From Sphingomonas sanguinis (GTDB lineage Bacteria; Pseudomonadota; Alphaproteobacteria; Sphingomonadales; Sphingomonadaceae): a stretch of DNA of 64,000 nt. Positions 52,271 to 62,128 of the stretch are shown in pieces. Under the pieces are notes generated by a model that was not told the origin of the DNA, made no database searches, and saw only the letters and a list, made by a program, of their open reading frames with translations. The DNA lies in contig NZ_CP079203.1 of assembly GCF_019297835.1 (NCBI RefSeq), positions 1,337,001-1,401,000 on the forward strand, in the 5' to 3' direction. Numbering within the stretch: the stretch's first letter is position 1; the number at the start of each line of letters is the position of its first letter. The position numbers and the translations under genes are program-made.

Positions 52271-54334
52271 ATGTCCGCATTCCACCGCCTGCCGCTGCTC
52301 GTTCTCGCGCTCATCCCCACCACCCTCTCCGCCCAAACCAACGAACCCGACACCATCATCGTCACCGGCCGGGGCCTGACCGACCAGCCGGGAGACCGCG
52401 CGCTGGACGTGGTGACGATCGACCGCGACCGGATCACGCAGAACGCCTCGCAGCGGCCGGAAAGCGTCCTCGCCGATGTCGCAGGACTCCAGCAATTCCG
52501 CCGCTCGGACAGCCGTTCCGCCCATCCTACTTCACAGGGGATCACCCTGCGCGGGCTGGGCGGCAATGCATCGAGCCGCGCGCTGCTGGTGCTGGACGGT
52601 GTGCCGCAGGCCGATCCGTTCGGCGGCTGGGTGGTCTTCCCCGCTTATGCGACCGGGCGACTGGGACGCATCCGGGTGACGCGCGGGGGCGGCTCGGGCT
52701 TTTGGGGACCGGGCGCGCTGGCGGGCACGATCGAGATGGACAGCGCCACGCCCGACCAGCTTTCCCCGCTCGACCTCGCTTTGTCCTATGGCAGCCGCGA
52801 TTCGGTCGATGCGCAAGGGTCGGCGTCGCTGGTCCGGGACGGCGGGTTCCTGACCGTGTCGGGCGCCTATGCGCGCGGCGACGGCTTCATCCCCATCGTC
52901 GCGGGCCAACGCGGCCCCGCCGACCGCCCCGCACCTTATGAGCAATATTCGGGCGCCGCGCGCGGGGTCGTCGGCATCGCCCCCGCCACCGAGTTGCAGA
53001 TGACCCTCGCCGCCTTCCACGACGCGCGCGACCGGGGGACGGACTTCACCGACAATCGCTCGGACGGCGCGGATGCCAGCGTCCGGCTGGTCGGGCGAGG
53101 AGCATGGGGCTGGTCGGCGCTGGCCTATGTCCAGACGCGGCAATTCGCGTCGCGCTATGCCAGCGTAAATGCAGCGCGAACGGCGGCCACGCTGACGCTC
53201 GACCAATATAATGTCCCGGCCACCGGGCTGGGCGGGCGGGTCGAGGTTTCCCCGCCGCTGGGTGACGCGGTGAAGCTGCGGCTGGGCGGCGACATTCGCG
53301 ATACCAGCGGGCGGACGCAGGAACTCTATACCTATGTCGCGGGACTTCCCACACGACGGCGCGAGGCGGGTGGTGCGACGCGGACCATGGGGCTGTTCGC
53401 CGATGGCAGCGTTGAGACACGCGCGCTCACCGTCACCGCCGCCGCGCGGGTGGACGATTGGCAAATCCGAAACGGGCGGCTGGACGAGAGCCTGCTGGCG
53501 ACCGGCGGGGTGCTGACCGACACCGACTTTCCAAATCGCTCAGGCCAGGAATTTACCGGACGGCTGGGGGCAGCGCTGCGCGTCGCCCAGCCCTTGACCC
53601 TGCGTGCGGCGGGCTATCGGGGTTGGCGGCTGCCGACGCTCAACGAACTCTACCGGCCGTTCCGCGCCGGGGCCGACGCCACCGCCGCCAATGCCGCGCT
53701 GAACCCCGAACGGGTCGAGGGTGTCGAGGGCGGGTTCGACCTGACCCCGGCGGCGGGGGTGCGGCTATCGGGCACGTACTTCGTCAACCGGCTGACCGAT
53801 GCGATCGCCAATGTGACGATGGGTCGCGGGCCGGGGACGTTTCCGGGGGTCGGCTTCGTCGCAGGCAATGGCGTGTACCGGATGCGGCAGAACCTCGACG
53901 CGATCCGCTCGGCCGGGTTCGAGCTGGAGGCGAACTGGACCTATGGCCCGCTCAGCGCGCGCGGGTCCTGGTCGCATGTCGATGCGCGGGTGGAAGCGTC
54001 GGGCAATGCCGCCCCGCTCGATGGCCTGCGCCCGGCCCAGACACCACGCGACCAGTTTTCGGGGACTCTGGCGGTGGAGCAACGCGGGGCGGTGTTGAGC
54101 GGAACGCTGCGCCATGTCGGGCGACAATTCGAGGACGACCAGAATATCCGCTTGCTTGCCCCCGCGACGACGGTCGATGCCTATGCGGCGGTGCCGGTGG
54201 TGCGCGGCTGGCTGATCGAGGCGCGGGCGGAGAACCTTGCGGATGCACGGGTTGAGGCGGCGTATAGCGGCTCGGGATTGATCGAGCGGGCGACACCGCG
54301 AACCGTGTGGATCGGGGTTCGGACGCGGTTGTAA
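52271..54334 (+). CDS. TonB-dependent outer-membrane receptor
   Basis: A 687-residue receptor. A signal peptide (LPLLVLALIPTTLSA) is followed by a TonB box region (DTIIVTG), a plug domain (about 40-150; SVLADVAGLQQFRRSD, GITLRGLGGNASSRALLVLDGVP) and a 22-strand barrel ending at an aromatic-type terminus (TVWIGVRTRL). The N-terminus lacks a transcription-signalling extension. The substrate is unknown; cobalamin or a siderophore cannot be told apart by sequence. It is followed by family D copy 5. Confidence 0.88.
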   Translation: MSAFHRLPLLVLALIPTTLSAQTNEPDTIIVTGRGLTDQPGDRALDVVTIDRDRITQNASQRPESVLADVAGLQQFRRSDSRSAHPTSQGITLRGLGGNASSRALLVLDGVPQADPFGGWVVFPAYATGRLGRIRVTRGGGSGFWGPGALAGTIEMDSATPDQLSPLDLALSYGSRDSVDAQGSASLVRDGGFLTVSGAYARGDGFIPIVAGQRGPADRPAPYEQYSGAARGVVGIAPATELQMTLAAFHDARDRGTDFTDNRSDGADASVRLVGRGAWGWSALAYVQTRQFASRYASVNAARTAATLTLDQYNVPATGLGGRVEVSPPLGDAVKLRLGGDIRDTSGRTQELYTYVAGLPTRRREAGGATRTMGLFADGSVETRALTVTAAARVDDWQIRNGRLDESLLATGGVLTDTDFPNRSGQEFTGRLGAALRVAQPLTLRAAGYRGWRLPTLNELYRPFRAGADATAANAALNPERVEGVEGGFDLTPAAGVRLSGTYFVNRLTDAIANVTMGRGPGTFPGVGFVAGNGVYRMRQNLDAIRSAGFELEANWTYGPLSARGSWSHVDARVEASGNAAPLDGLRPAQTPRDQFSGTLAVEQRGAVLSGTLRHVGRQFEDDQNIRLLAPATTVDAYAAVPVVRGWLIEARAENLADARVEAAYSGSGLIERATPRTVWIGVRTRL

Positions 54335-54340
54335 TCCCTT

Positions 54341-54418
54341 GGCCTTCGACTTCGCTCAGGCTGAACGGAGTGAGGTGCTAATCCCAACCTCCGTTCAGCC
54401 TGAGCGAAGTCGAAGGCC
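54341..54418. repeat. Intergenic inverted repeat, family D copy 5
   Basis: Arms GGCCTTCGACTTCGCTCAGG and the exact complement, about 20 bp apart, between the TonB receptor gene and the convergent MaoC gene. Confidence 0.9.
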
Positions 54419-54424
54419 ACGCCC

Positions 54425-54874
54425 CTACCCCCGCTTCTTGACCAACGCCGTCCGCAGGCACCGGCACACCACCTCGTCCCGCTGGTTCAGCGCCTCGTGC
54501 CGGAACGTCACCAGCCCCGCCCCCGGCCGCGACTTGCTTTCACGCAAGGCCGTCACCTCGCTCGTCGCGCGCAGCGTGTCGCCCAGGAAGACCGGCGCAG
54601 GCATGACCAGTTCGTCGTAACCCAAATTCGCCACCAGCGTCCCCAGCGTCGTCTCCCCCACCGACAGCCCGACCATCAGCGAGAAGGTGAAGGTGCCGTT
54701 GACGAGGATTTGCCCGAACTCGCTCGCCTTCGCCGCTTCCGCATCAATGTGCAGCGGCTGCGGATTGTGGGTCATGGTCGAGAAGAGCAGATTGTCCGTC
54801 TCGGTCACCGTACGGCGAATCGGATGCTCGATCCGGTCGCCGATCGTCCAGTCGTCGAAATAGCGCCCGCTCAT
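54425..54874 (-). CDS. MaoC-type hydratase in the leucine-degradation operon
   Basis: A 149-residue hotdog-fold protein of the MaoC/R-hydratase family: [48 protein letters not shown] carries the D/N...H dyad. It hydrates an enoyl-CoA. It is the last gene of the isovalerate/leucine operon and overlaps the carboxylase alpha gene. Since no LiuC-type enoyl-CoA hydratase is here, it may catalyse 3-methylglutaconyl-CoA hydration; this is inference. Confidence 0.85.
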   Translation of the reverse strand: MSGRYFDDWTIGDRIEHPIRRTVTETDNLLFSTMTHNPQPLHIDAEAAKASEFGQILVNGTFTFSLMVGLSVGETTLGTLVANLGYDELVMPAPVFLGDTLRATSEVTALRESKSRPGAGLVTFRHEALNQRDEVVCRCLRTALVKKRG

Positions 54875-56724
54875 GCCGCGTCCTCCTCGACGATACGGAC
54901 CAGCGCGACGCCTTCGGCCACCTGACCGCCGGTTTCGGCCTTCAGGTCGGTCACGATACCGTCGAACGGGGCAGTCAGGACATGTTCCATCTTCATCGCC
55001 TCCAGCGTGACGAGCGGCTGGCCCGCACTCACCGCCTGCCCCTCGGTCACCGCAACCGCGATGATCCGGCCGGGCATTGGCGACAGGATCGCGCCGTCCC
55101 CCGCCCCGCCCGCCGCCAGCCCATCGGCGCGCCAGCGGGTGAAGGACCAGCTCTGCCCACCTTCGGAAATCAGCACCTCATCGGTTGGTGCCGGGGGGAC
55201 GTCGCCCGCCTCGCTGAAGTCCACGGTGATGGCGCGCCCGTCGAGCAGGAAGCGGGCGCTCCGTCGGGGTGCAGCATTCAGGCGGAAGCCCGACAATTCG
55301 TCCTGCCCGATCAGCGCGGCGGCAGCCTCGGCCAATGCCTCTTCGGACGGTTCGGTCGGCGGCATCAGCGCCTCGCCCTCGCGCGCGATCAGGCCGGTAT
55401 CGACCTGGCCGCTCGCAAAGTCGGGATGGTCGAGCGCCTCGACGAGGAACCCGGCATTGGTGCGCACCGGCCAGATCACCGCCTCGTCCAGCGCATCCGC
55501 CAGCGCTTCGCGCGCTTCGTCGCGGGTGTCGCCATGCGCGATGACTTTCGCGATCATCGGATCGTACCAGAGGGTGATCTCCGCCCCTTCCTCGACCCCG
55601 GTGTCGATGCGGATCGCGGGATCGTCGCCTAGGTCGAACACGTCGAGCGTGCCGATCGCGGGCAGGAAACCCTTGGCCGGGTCCTCGGCATAAAGCCTCG
55701 CCTCGATGGCGTGGCCTTGGATAGCGAGGTCTTCTTGCGCCATCGGCAAAGGCTCGCCCGCCGCGACGCGCAGCTGCCATTCGACCAGATCGACGCCGGT
55801 GATCGCTTCGGTCACGGGATGCTCGACCTGGAGCCGGGTGTTCATCTCCATGAACCACACGCGGTCTGCGCGCAGCCCTTCGGAGGCGTCGGCGATGAAC
55901 TCGATCGTGCCCGCCCCGACATAGTCCACCGCCTGCGCGGCACGAACGGCGGCGCCGCACACGGCTTCGCGGGTCGCTTCGTCCATGCCGGGCGCGGGGG
56001 CTTCCTCGATCACCTTCTGGTGACGGCGTTGCAGCGAGCAGTCGCGTTCGAACAGGTGAACGACCTGCCCATGGCGGTCGCCGAAGACCTGCACCTCGAT
56101 ATGCCGTGGCGAGAGGATGTATTTCTCGATCAGCACACGGTCGTCGCCGAACGAGGACGCCGCCTCGCGACGGCAGGACGCCAGCGCCTCGGCGAAACCG
56201 GCGGGGTCGTCGACGCGGCGCATCCCCTTGCCACCGCCGCCCGCTACCGCCTTGATGAGCACGGGATAGCCGACCGCATCGGCTTCAACGGCAAGACGGT
56301 CGAGGGACTGGTCTTCGCCCAGATAGCCGGGCGTGACGGGCACACCGGCGGCGATCATCCGCGCTTTGGCGGCGTCCTTCAGGCCCATGGCGCGGATGCT
56401 GTCGGGGTCGGGGCCGACCCAGACCAGCCCGGTGGCGATCACGCTTTCCGCAAACGCGGCATTTTCGGATAGGAAACCATAGCCAGGATGGATCGCCTCC
56501 GCTCCGCTCTCCCGCGCGGCATCGAGAATGCGAGCGGCGTCGAGATAGCTTTCGCGCGCCGGGGCAGGACCGATGAGGATGGCCTCGTCGGCCATCCGAA
56601 CGTGCAACGCCTGGGCATCGGCCTCGGAATAGACCGCGATCGTGCGCAAACCCATCTCGCGCGCGGTGCGGATGATGCGGCAGGCGATCTCGCCGCGATT
56701 GGCGATGAGGAGGCTCTTCATCAT
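54871..56724 (-). CDS. mccA: Methylcrotonyl-CoA carboxylase, biotin-containing alpha subunit
   Basis: A 617-residue acyl-CoA carboxylase subunit: biotin carboxylase ATP-grasp (1-450; [50 protein letters not shown]), a linker, then the biotinyl domain with EAMKMEHV near the C-terminus. It carboxylates 3-methylcrotonyl-CoA with its beta subunit. It starts beside the barstar gene stop and is coupled to MaoC downstream. Confidence 0.92.
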   Translation of the reverse strand: MMKSLLIANRGEIACRIIRTAREMGLRTIAVYSEADAQALHVRMADEAILIGPAPARESYLDAARILDAARESGAEAIHPGYGFLSENAAFAESVIATGLVWVGPDPDSIRAMGLKDAAKARMIAAGVPVTPGYLGEDQSLDRLAVEADAVGYPVLIKAVAGGGGKGMRRVDDPAGFAEALASCRREAASSFGDDRVLIEKYILSPRHIEVQVFGDRHGQVVHLFERDCSLQRRHQKVIEEAPAPGMDEATREAVCGAAVRAAQAVDYVGAGTIEFIADASEGLRADRVWFMEMNTRLQVEHPVTEAITGVDLVEWQLRVAAGEPLPMAQEDLAIQGHAIEARLYAEDPAKGFLPAIGTLDVFDLGDDPAIRIDTGVEEGAEITLWYDPMIAKVIAHGDTRDEAREALADALDEAVIWPVRTNAGFLVEALDHPDFASGQVDTGLIAREGEALMPPTEPSEEALAEAAAALIGQDELSGFRLNAAPRRSARFLLDGRAITVDFSEAGDVPPAPTDEVLISEGGQSWSFTRWRADGLAAGGAGDGAILSPMPGRIIAVAVTEGQAVSAGQPLVTLEAMKMEHVLTAPFDGIVTDLKAETGGQVAEGVALVRIVEEDAA

Positions 56725-57002
56725 CAGGATTCCAGCTTTAACGTGATGGCGTCCGGGCGTTCGGTGATGGCGTCGAGGATGACGGTCAGGATGCGATCGA
56801 ACCGCTCGCCGATCACCGTGCGCGCAGCGGCGGCATTGGTGAGGGTCAGCGTGATCGGCGGCTCGACGACCGCAATCAGCAGGTCGAACAGCGCATCCAG
56901 ACTACCGCCATACCATTCGACGCCAGAGGCTTCGCGGATACGGGCATGGAAATCGGCCTCGTCCGTGACGGTCGCACCGTCGATGGTCAGGTCCATCACC
57001 AT
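56724..57002 (-). CDS. Barstar family protein between carboxylase subunits
   Basis: A 92-residue protein ([51 protein letters not shown]...) aligning well with barstar. EWYGGSLDALFDLL corresponds to barstar EYYGENLDALWDCL, keeping both acidic contact residues (D36 and D40 for D35 and D39). Barstar inhibits barnase-type ribonucleases; homologues without nucleases are common. Its start overlaps the carboxylase beta stop (TAATG) and its stop meets the alpha start, so it is integrated in the operon. No ribonuclease gene is adjacent. Confidence 0.85.
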   Translation of the reverse strand: MVMDLTIDGATVTDEADFHARIREASGVEWYGGSLDALFDLLIAVVEPPITLTLTNAAAARTVIGERFDRILTVILDAITERPDAITLKLES

Positions 57003-58600
57003 TACATGCGGAACACCCCGAACCGGGGTGCCTCCGCGATGGGAGCATTGAGGCAGGCATCCAGCGCCAGGCCCAGCACATCCCGCGTCTGCGCCGGATC
57101 GACGATCCCGTCGTCCCACAACCGCGCGGTCGCGTACCAGGGGTTCCCCTCATCCTCGTAACGCTGGCGGATCGGTGCCTTGAACGCCTCGGTCTCGTCC
57201 GGCGTCCAGCTGTCCGCGTCGCGGTGGACGGTCGCCAGCACGCTCGCCGCCTGCTCGCCGCCCATCACGCTAATCCGCGCATTGGGCCAGGTGAACAGGA
57301 AGCGCGGGGAATAGGCGCGCCCGCACATGCCGTAATTGCCCGCGCCGAAGCTGCCGCCGATCAGCACGGTGATCTTGGGCACCTGCGCGGTCGCCACCGC
57401 CGTCACCAACTTGGCGCCATGCTTGGCGATCCCTTCGGCCTCATAACGACCGCCGACCATGAAGCCGGAAATATTCTGGAGGAACAGCAGCGGGATACGT
57501 CGCTGACACGCCAGCTCGATGAAGTGGGCGCCCTTCTGCGCGCTCTCGGAAAACAACACGCCGTTGTTCGCTAGGATTGCGACCGGCTTGCCATGGATAT
57601 GCGCGAAGCCGCAGACCAGCGACGAACCGTACAGCGCCTTGAACTCGTGAAAGCGCGATCCGTCGACCAGCCGGGCGATGACCTCGTGCACGTCATAGGG
57701 CGCGCGCACATCCTGCGGGATCAGGCCGTAGAGTTCCTCCGCTGGATAGAGCGGTTCATCCGGCTCAGCGAGGTTCACATCGGGCAGGATCTGCGGCGGC
57801 AGGGTTTCCACGATATCGCGGACGATCGACAGTGCATGATCGTCATTCTCGGCAACATGATCGACGACGCCAGACTTACGGCCATGGGTGTCCGCACCGC
57901 CCAGTTCCTCAGCCGAGATGACCTCGCCCGTCGCCGCCTTCACCAGCGGCGGCCCGGCGAGGAAGATCGTGCCTTGCCCGCGCACGATCACCGTCTCGTC
58001 GGACATGGCGGGGACATAGGCGCCGCCCGCCGTACAGCTGCCCATGACGCAGGCGATCTGCGGGATGCCCGCCGCCGACATCTGCGCCTGATTGAAGAAG
58101 ATGCGGCCGAAATGATCGCGGTCGGGAAAGACCTCCGCCTGATGCGGCAGGTTCGCGCCACCGCTATCGACCAGATAGATGCAGGGCAGCCGGTTCTCGA
58201 GCGCGATCTCTTGCGCGCGGAGGTGCTTCTTGACGGTCAGCGGGAAATAGGTGCCGCCCTTCACCGTCGCATCATTGGCGACGATCATCACCTGACGGCC
58301 ATGCACCCGGCCGATCCCCGCGATCACCCCGGCACCGGGGACCGCATCGTCGTACAGACCATTCGCCGCCAACTGACCGATTTCGAGGAAGGGCGAACCG
58401 GCGTCCAGCAACTGCTCCACTCGATCGCGGGGGAGCAGCTTGCCGCGCGACACATGGCGGTCGCGTGACGCTTCGCTGCCGCCGAGACCGGCCTTGGCAA
58501 CGTCGGCGCGCAGCCGATCGGCCAGGGCGCGGTTATGGTCGGCATTGGTACGGAACGCCGCATCATCGCGTCCGATGCGCGTGGGAAGGACGGCACCCAT
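57002..58600 (-). CDS. mccB: Methylcrotonyl-CoA carboxylase, beta (carboxyltransferase) subunit
   Basis: A 532-residue carboxyltransferase. N-terminal domain: [44 protein letters not shown]-terminal: [32 protein letters not shown] and [38 protein letters not shown]. The SGFMVG segment with this flank is typical of methylcrotonyl- rather than propionyl-CoA carboxylase. It transfers CO2 from biotin to 3-methylcrotonyl-CoA. Upstream is isovaleryl-CoA dehydrogenase, 16 bp away. Confidence 0.93.
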   Translation of the reverse strand: MGAVLPTRIGRDDAAFRTNADHNRALADRLRADVAKAGLGGSEASRDRHVSRGKLLPRDRVEQLLDAGSPFLEIGQLAANGLYDDAVPGAGVIAGIGRVHGRQVMIVANDATVKGGTYFPLTVKKHLRAQEIALENRLPCIYLVDSGGANLPHQAEVFPDRDHFGRIFFNQAQMSAAGIPQIACVMGSCTAGGAYVPAMSDETVIVRGQGTIFLAGPPLVKAATGEVISAEELGGADTHGRKSGVVDHVAENDDHALSIVRDIVETLPPQILPDVNLAEPDEPLYPAEELYGLIPQDVRAPYDVHEVIARLVDGSRFHEFKALYGSSLVCGFAHIHGKPVAILANNGVLFSESAQKGAHFIELACQRRIPLLFLQNISGFMVGGRYEAEGIAKHGAKLVTAVATAQVPKITVLIGGSFGAGNYGMCGRAYSPRFLFTWPNARISVMGGEQAASVLATVHRDADSWTPDETEAFKAPIRQRYEDEGNPWYATARLWDDGIVDPAQTRDVLGLALDACLNAPIAEAPRFGVFRM

Positions 58601-58616
58601 CAGTTCACCCCAAGGC

Positions 58617-59783
58617 TCATTGCGCCACCTTTTCGAGCTTGCCGATCAGCTCACGGCCGATCAGCATCCGACGGATTTCGTTAGTCCCGGCCCCGATGTC
58701 GAGCAGCTTGGCATCGCGCGCGAAGCGTTCGACCGGCCAGTCCTTGGTATAGCCCGCCCCGCCCAATGCCTGGATCGCCTCCAGCGAAACCTTCACGGCA
58801 TTCTCGCTGGCGAGCAGGATCGCGCCCGCCGCATCGAACCGGGTCGTCCGGCCCGCATCACACGAACGCGCGACCGCATAGACGTACGCACGCGCCGAAT
58901 TGAGCGCGACATACATGTCGGCGATCTTGGCCTGGATCAGCTGGAACTCGCCGATCGCGCGGCCGAACTGGCGACGCTCGCGGACATAAGGCACCACCAC
59001 GTCGAGGCACGCCTGCATGATGCCCAGCTGGATGCCCGCCAGCACCGCACGCTCATAGTCGAGCCCGCTCATCAGCACGCCGACGCCGCCGTTCACCGGC
59101 CCCATCACCTGCGCATCACCGACGAAACAGTCGTTGAAGACCAACTCGGCAGTCGGGCTGCCGCGCATGCCCATCTTGTCGATCTTCTGGCCGATCGCGA
59201 AGCCCGCCATGTCCTTCTCGATCAGGAAGGCCGTGATCCCCCGGCTCCCCTCGCCCGTCTTGGCATAGACGACGAGCGTCTCGGCATAGGGTGCGTTGGT
59301 GATCCAGAATTTGGTGCCGTTCAGCACCCAGCCGCCCTCGACCTTCGTGGCGCGCAGCTTCATCGACACGACGTCCGAACCCGCCGACACTTCCGACATC
59401 GCCAGGCTGCCGACATGCTCGCCGGAGATCAGGCCGGGCAGATATTTCGCCTTCTGCTCAGGCGAGCCCCAGCGGCTGATCTGGTTGACGCAGAGGTTGG
59501 AGTGCGCGCCATAGGACAGGCCGAGCGAGGCCGAGGCCCGCGACACTTCCTCGATCGCGACGACATGCTCCAGATAGCCCAGGCCCAGCCCGCCATCGGC
59601 CTCGGCGACGGTGATGCCGTGCAGGCCCAGCGCGCCCATCTCGGGCCATATGTCACGGGGAAACCAGTCTTCCGCGTCTATCCGCGCGGCGAGCGGCGCG
59701 ATCCGGTCGGTCGCGAAACGGCGCGTCGCCTCACGGATCATGTCCGCGCTTTCGCCCAGCGCGAAGTCGAAATCGTCGATCAT
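58617..59783 (-). CDS. ivd: Isovaleryl-CoA dehydrogenase
   Basis: A 388-residue acyl-CoA dehydrogenase. The catalytic base is E244 in [13 protein letters not shown], the IVD position. The usual C-terminal glutamate of other acyl-CoA dehydrogenases is replaced by Gly-Ala in [17 protein letters not shown]. This specifically points to isovaleryl-CoA. It oxidises isovaleryl-CoA to 3-methylcrotonyl-CoA in leucine degradation and heads the operon with the carboxylase genes. Confidence 0.94.
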   Translation of the reverse strand: MIDDFDFALGESADMIREATRRFATDRIAPLAARIDAEDWFPRDIWPEMGALGLHGITVAEADGGLGLGYLEHVVAIEEVSRASASLGLSYGAHSNLCVNQISRWGSPEQKAKYLPGLISGEHVGSLAMSEVSAGSDVVSMKLRATKVEGGWVLNGTKFWITNAPYAETLVVYAKTGEGSRGITAFLIEKDMAGFAIGQKIDKMGMRGSPTAELVFNDCFVGDAQVMGPVNGGVGVLMSGLDYERAVLAGIQLGIMQACLDVVVPYVRERRQFGRAIGEFQLIQAKIADMYVALNSARAYVYAVARSCDAGRTTRFDAAGAILLASENAVKVSLEAIQALGGAGYTKDWPVERFARDAKLLDIGAGTNEIRRMLIGRELIGKLEKVAQ

Positions 59784-59962
59784 GTCCTCTCCAAACGGCT
59801 CTTTGAGTCCGTAGGCCGCTTTAACCGTAAATTACCCAAACGCGCAATCTTCGTTCCGTCGCGCCGATACCTCCTCCCATATCGGATCGATTGTACGATC
59901 CATGTATTTGCAACCGGGTGCAAAACCCGGCATGTGGCGGGCAGAGAGGAATTCCGAACCTG

Positions 59963-62125
59963 ATGGCTACCCGCCCCATCGCAACCGATCCAGGCCAGGA
60001 CATTACGGCTTGCGACCGGGAACCGATCCATATCCCCGGTGCGATCCAGCCCCATGGGCTTTTGCTGGTGGTGGATACCACGACGCTGGACGTCGTTGCT
60101 GGCGCCGGACCTATCGAGGATCGGCTCGCTTCCGAATGGCTGGGCCTGCCGCTCGCCACGTTGCTGGGCAGCGAAGTCGCGCAGATGGTCGCCGACATGC
60201 CGATCGGGCCGGGGACCGCGGTCGCCGCGGTGCCGGTCGACGGGATTTCCGAACGGTTTTCGGTCACGGCCCACCGGATCGCGGGCGAACGCGTGCTGAT
60301 CGAGCTGGAAGCGGGAATGACTGACGCCCCCTGGGGCAAGGGCAGCCCGCTCAGCTGGATCGATGCCGCCGTCACCAGCTTCGAGCGCACCGCCGACCTG
60401 CCGATGCTGTTCGAGCGCGCCGCCACGACCTTCCAGATGTTGACCGGGTTCGACCGGGTGATGCTCTACCGCTTTCTGGACGAGGACGCCGGACGCGTCG
60501 TGGCCGAGGCTCGGTCGGCCGATCTGCCGTCCTTCCTCCATCACCATTTCCCCGCCTCCGACATTCCGAAACAGGCGCGTGCGCTCTACGTCCGCAACCG
60601 GACACGCAGCATCCCGGACGTCGATTACGTCCCCGCCCCGATCCGCCCCGAGGGGTTCGAGACGCTGGACCTGAGCGATGTCGGCCTGCGCAGCGTGTCG
60701 CCGATCCATGTCCGCTATTTGAAGAATATGGGCGTGGCGGCGTCGGCGTCGATCTCGATCGTCAAGGACGGTCTGCTTTGGGGCATGATCGCCTGCCACC
60801 ATTACGCGCCCCGCCGCCTGTCGCCGGAACTGCGCGCCGCCGCCGCCGGTCTGGCCAGCGCGCTGGCGCGACAGATCCGTGCGAGGGAAGAGGCCGAGCT
60901 GTATCGCGAGCGGCTGCGGCTGCGCGCGGCGGAGGACAGCCTGTTGCCGCGCATCATCGGCATGGGCGATCCGGTGCCCGCCATCCGCCGCCTGATGCCC
61001 GAGATGATGGCGATGATGGGCGCGACCGGCTTTGCCGTGGTCGACCAGGGCAAGGTGCAGACGCACGGCACCTGCCCGCACGACCTCGCCATCCCTGAGA
61101 TTGCGAGCTGGGCCATAATCCGGGGCGGCGGCGACCTGTTCTTCACCCATGAACTGCCCGCGCTGATGCCCGACGCGGCGGCGCTGGCCGCCACGGCGGC
61201 GGGCGTGCTGGCGCTGCCGCTGGTCGATGGCGGCGTCACCCTGCTCTGGTTCCGCGCCGAGCATGTCGAAGAGGTCGAATGGGCGGGCAATCCGCACAAG
61301 TCCGTCGCGCTAACCCCGGACGCCACGCTCAACCCGCGCACCTCGTTCGAAAGCTGGCGCGAGACCGTGCGCGGCCGGTCGCGCCGGTGGACGATGGAAG
61401 AGGTGGAGGCCGGGCATCGCCTGCGCCGGGCGCTGCACGACGCGGCGCAGAACCACCGGCTGCGCGGGCTGAACACCGCCTTGCAGCGCACCCTCGACGA
61501 CAAGGAGGCGCTGCTCCTCCAGAAGGACGTGCTGATGAAGGAGGTCGACCACCGGGTCCAGAACAGCCTCCAGCTCGTCTCGTCCTTCCTGGCGCTTCAG
61601 GCCAAGGCGGCCGACGATCCCCGCGTGCGCGAGCAGCTGGGCGAGGCGCAGGCGCGGCTGTCGGCGGTGGCATTGGTGCACCGGCGCCTCTACCGCGACG
61701 ACCAGATTCAGACGGTCGACCTGGCCCGCTATCTGGAGGATCTGGTCGGCGACATGAAACAGTCACTGGGCCGCGACTGGGCCGCGATGATGCGGCTCGA
61801 TCTGGCGCCGGTGCTGATGCCGACCGACCGGGCGATCAACCTGGGGCTGGTGACGACCGAGCTCATCATCAACGCCACCAAATATGCCTATGACGGCGCG
61901 GTCGGCCCGGTGACGATCACGCTGGAGCAATATGGCAACCGCCTGCGCCTGATCGTCGCGGACGAGGGCCGTGGCCGGGCCGGGGACGGCGAAGCACCGG
62001 GCGACGGCCGGGGCTTCGGCAGCCGCATGATGGCCGCGATGATGCAGCGGCTGTCGGGGTCGATCGCCTATGACGACAACCAGCCGGGGCTGCGGGCGAT
62101 CGTGATTGCGCCGATCGCGGATTGA
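59963..62125 (+). CDS. bphP: Bacteriophytochrome histidine kinase (PAS-GAF-PHY-HisKA_2)
   Basis: A 720-residue red/far-red photoreceptor kinase. Biliverdin-attachment C17 lies in ITACDREPIHIPGAIQPHG. The GAF domain has PASDIPKQARALY, the PHY domain has the PRTSF motif (tongue) near NPRTSFESWRETVRG. The kinase is the HisKA_2 type with phospho-acceptor H530 (EVDHRVQNSLQLV) and an ATPase domain (TELIINATKYAY, DEGRGR). It senses red light and phosphorylates a response regulator not in this window. The start at 59963 is chosen by a GAGAGG site. Confidence 0.93.
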   Translation: MATRPIATDPGQDITACDREPIHIPGAIQPHGLLLVVDTTTLDVVAGAGPIEDRLASEWLGLPLATLLGSEVAQMVADMPIGPGTAVAAVPVDGISERFSVTAHRIAGERVLIELEAGMTDAPWGKGSPLSWIDAAVTSFERTADLPMLFERAATTFQMLTGFDRVMLYRFLDEDAGRVVAEARSADLPSFLHHHFPASDIPKQARALYVRNRTRSIPDVDYVPAPIRPEGFETLDLSDVGLRSVSPIHVRYLKNMGVAASASISIVKDGLLWGMIACHHYAPRRLSPELRAAAAGLASALARQIRAREEAELYRERLRLRAAEDSLLPRIIGMGDPVPAIRRLMPEMMAMMGATGFAVVDQGKVQTHGTCPHDLAIPEIASWAIIRGGGDLFFTHELPALMPDAAALAATAAGVLALPLVDGGVTLLWFRAEHVEEVEWAGNPHKSVALTPDATLNPRTSFESWRETVRGRSRRWTMEEVEAGHRLRRALHDAAQNHRLRGLNTALQRTLDDKEALLLQKDVLMKEVDHRVQNSLQLVSSFLALQAKAADDPRVREQLGEAQARLSAVALVHRRLYRDDQIQTVDLARYLEDLVGDMKQSLGRDWAAMMRLDLAPVLMPTDRAINLGLVTTELIINATKYAYDGAVGPVTITLEQYGNRLRLIVADEGRGRAGDGEAPGDGRGFGSRMMAAMMQRLSGSIAYDDNQPGLRAIVIAPIAD

Positions 62126-62128
62126 GGC

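Noticed and set aside
38501..54418. Family D repeats as insertion sequences or CRISPR units
   Set aside because: No transposase or Cas gene is nearby, there are no target-site duplications, and the units occur singly between genes rather than in arrays.
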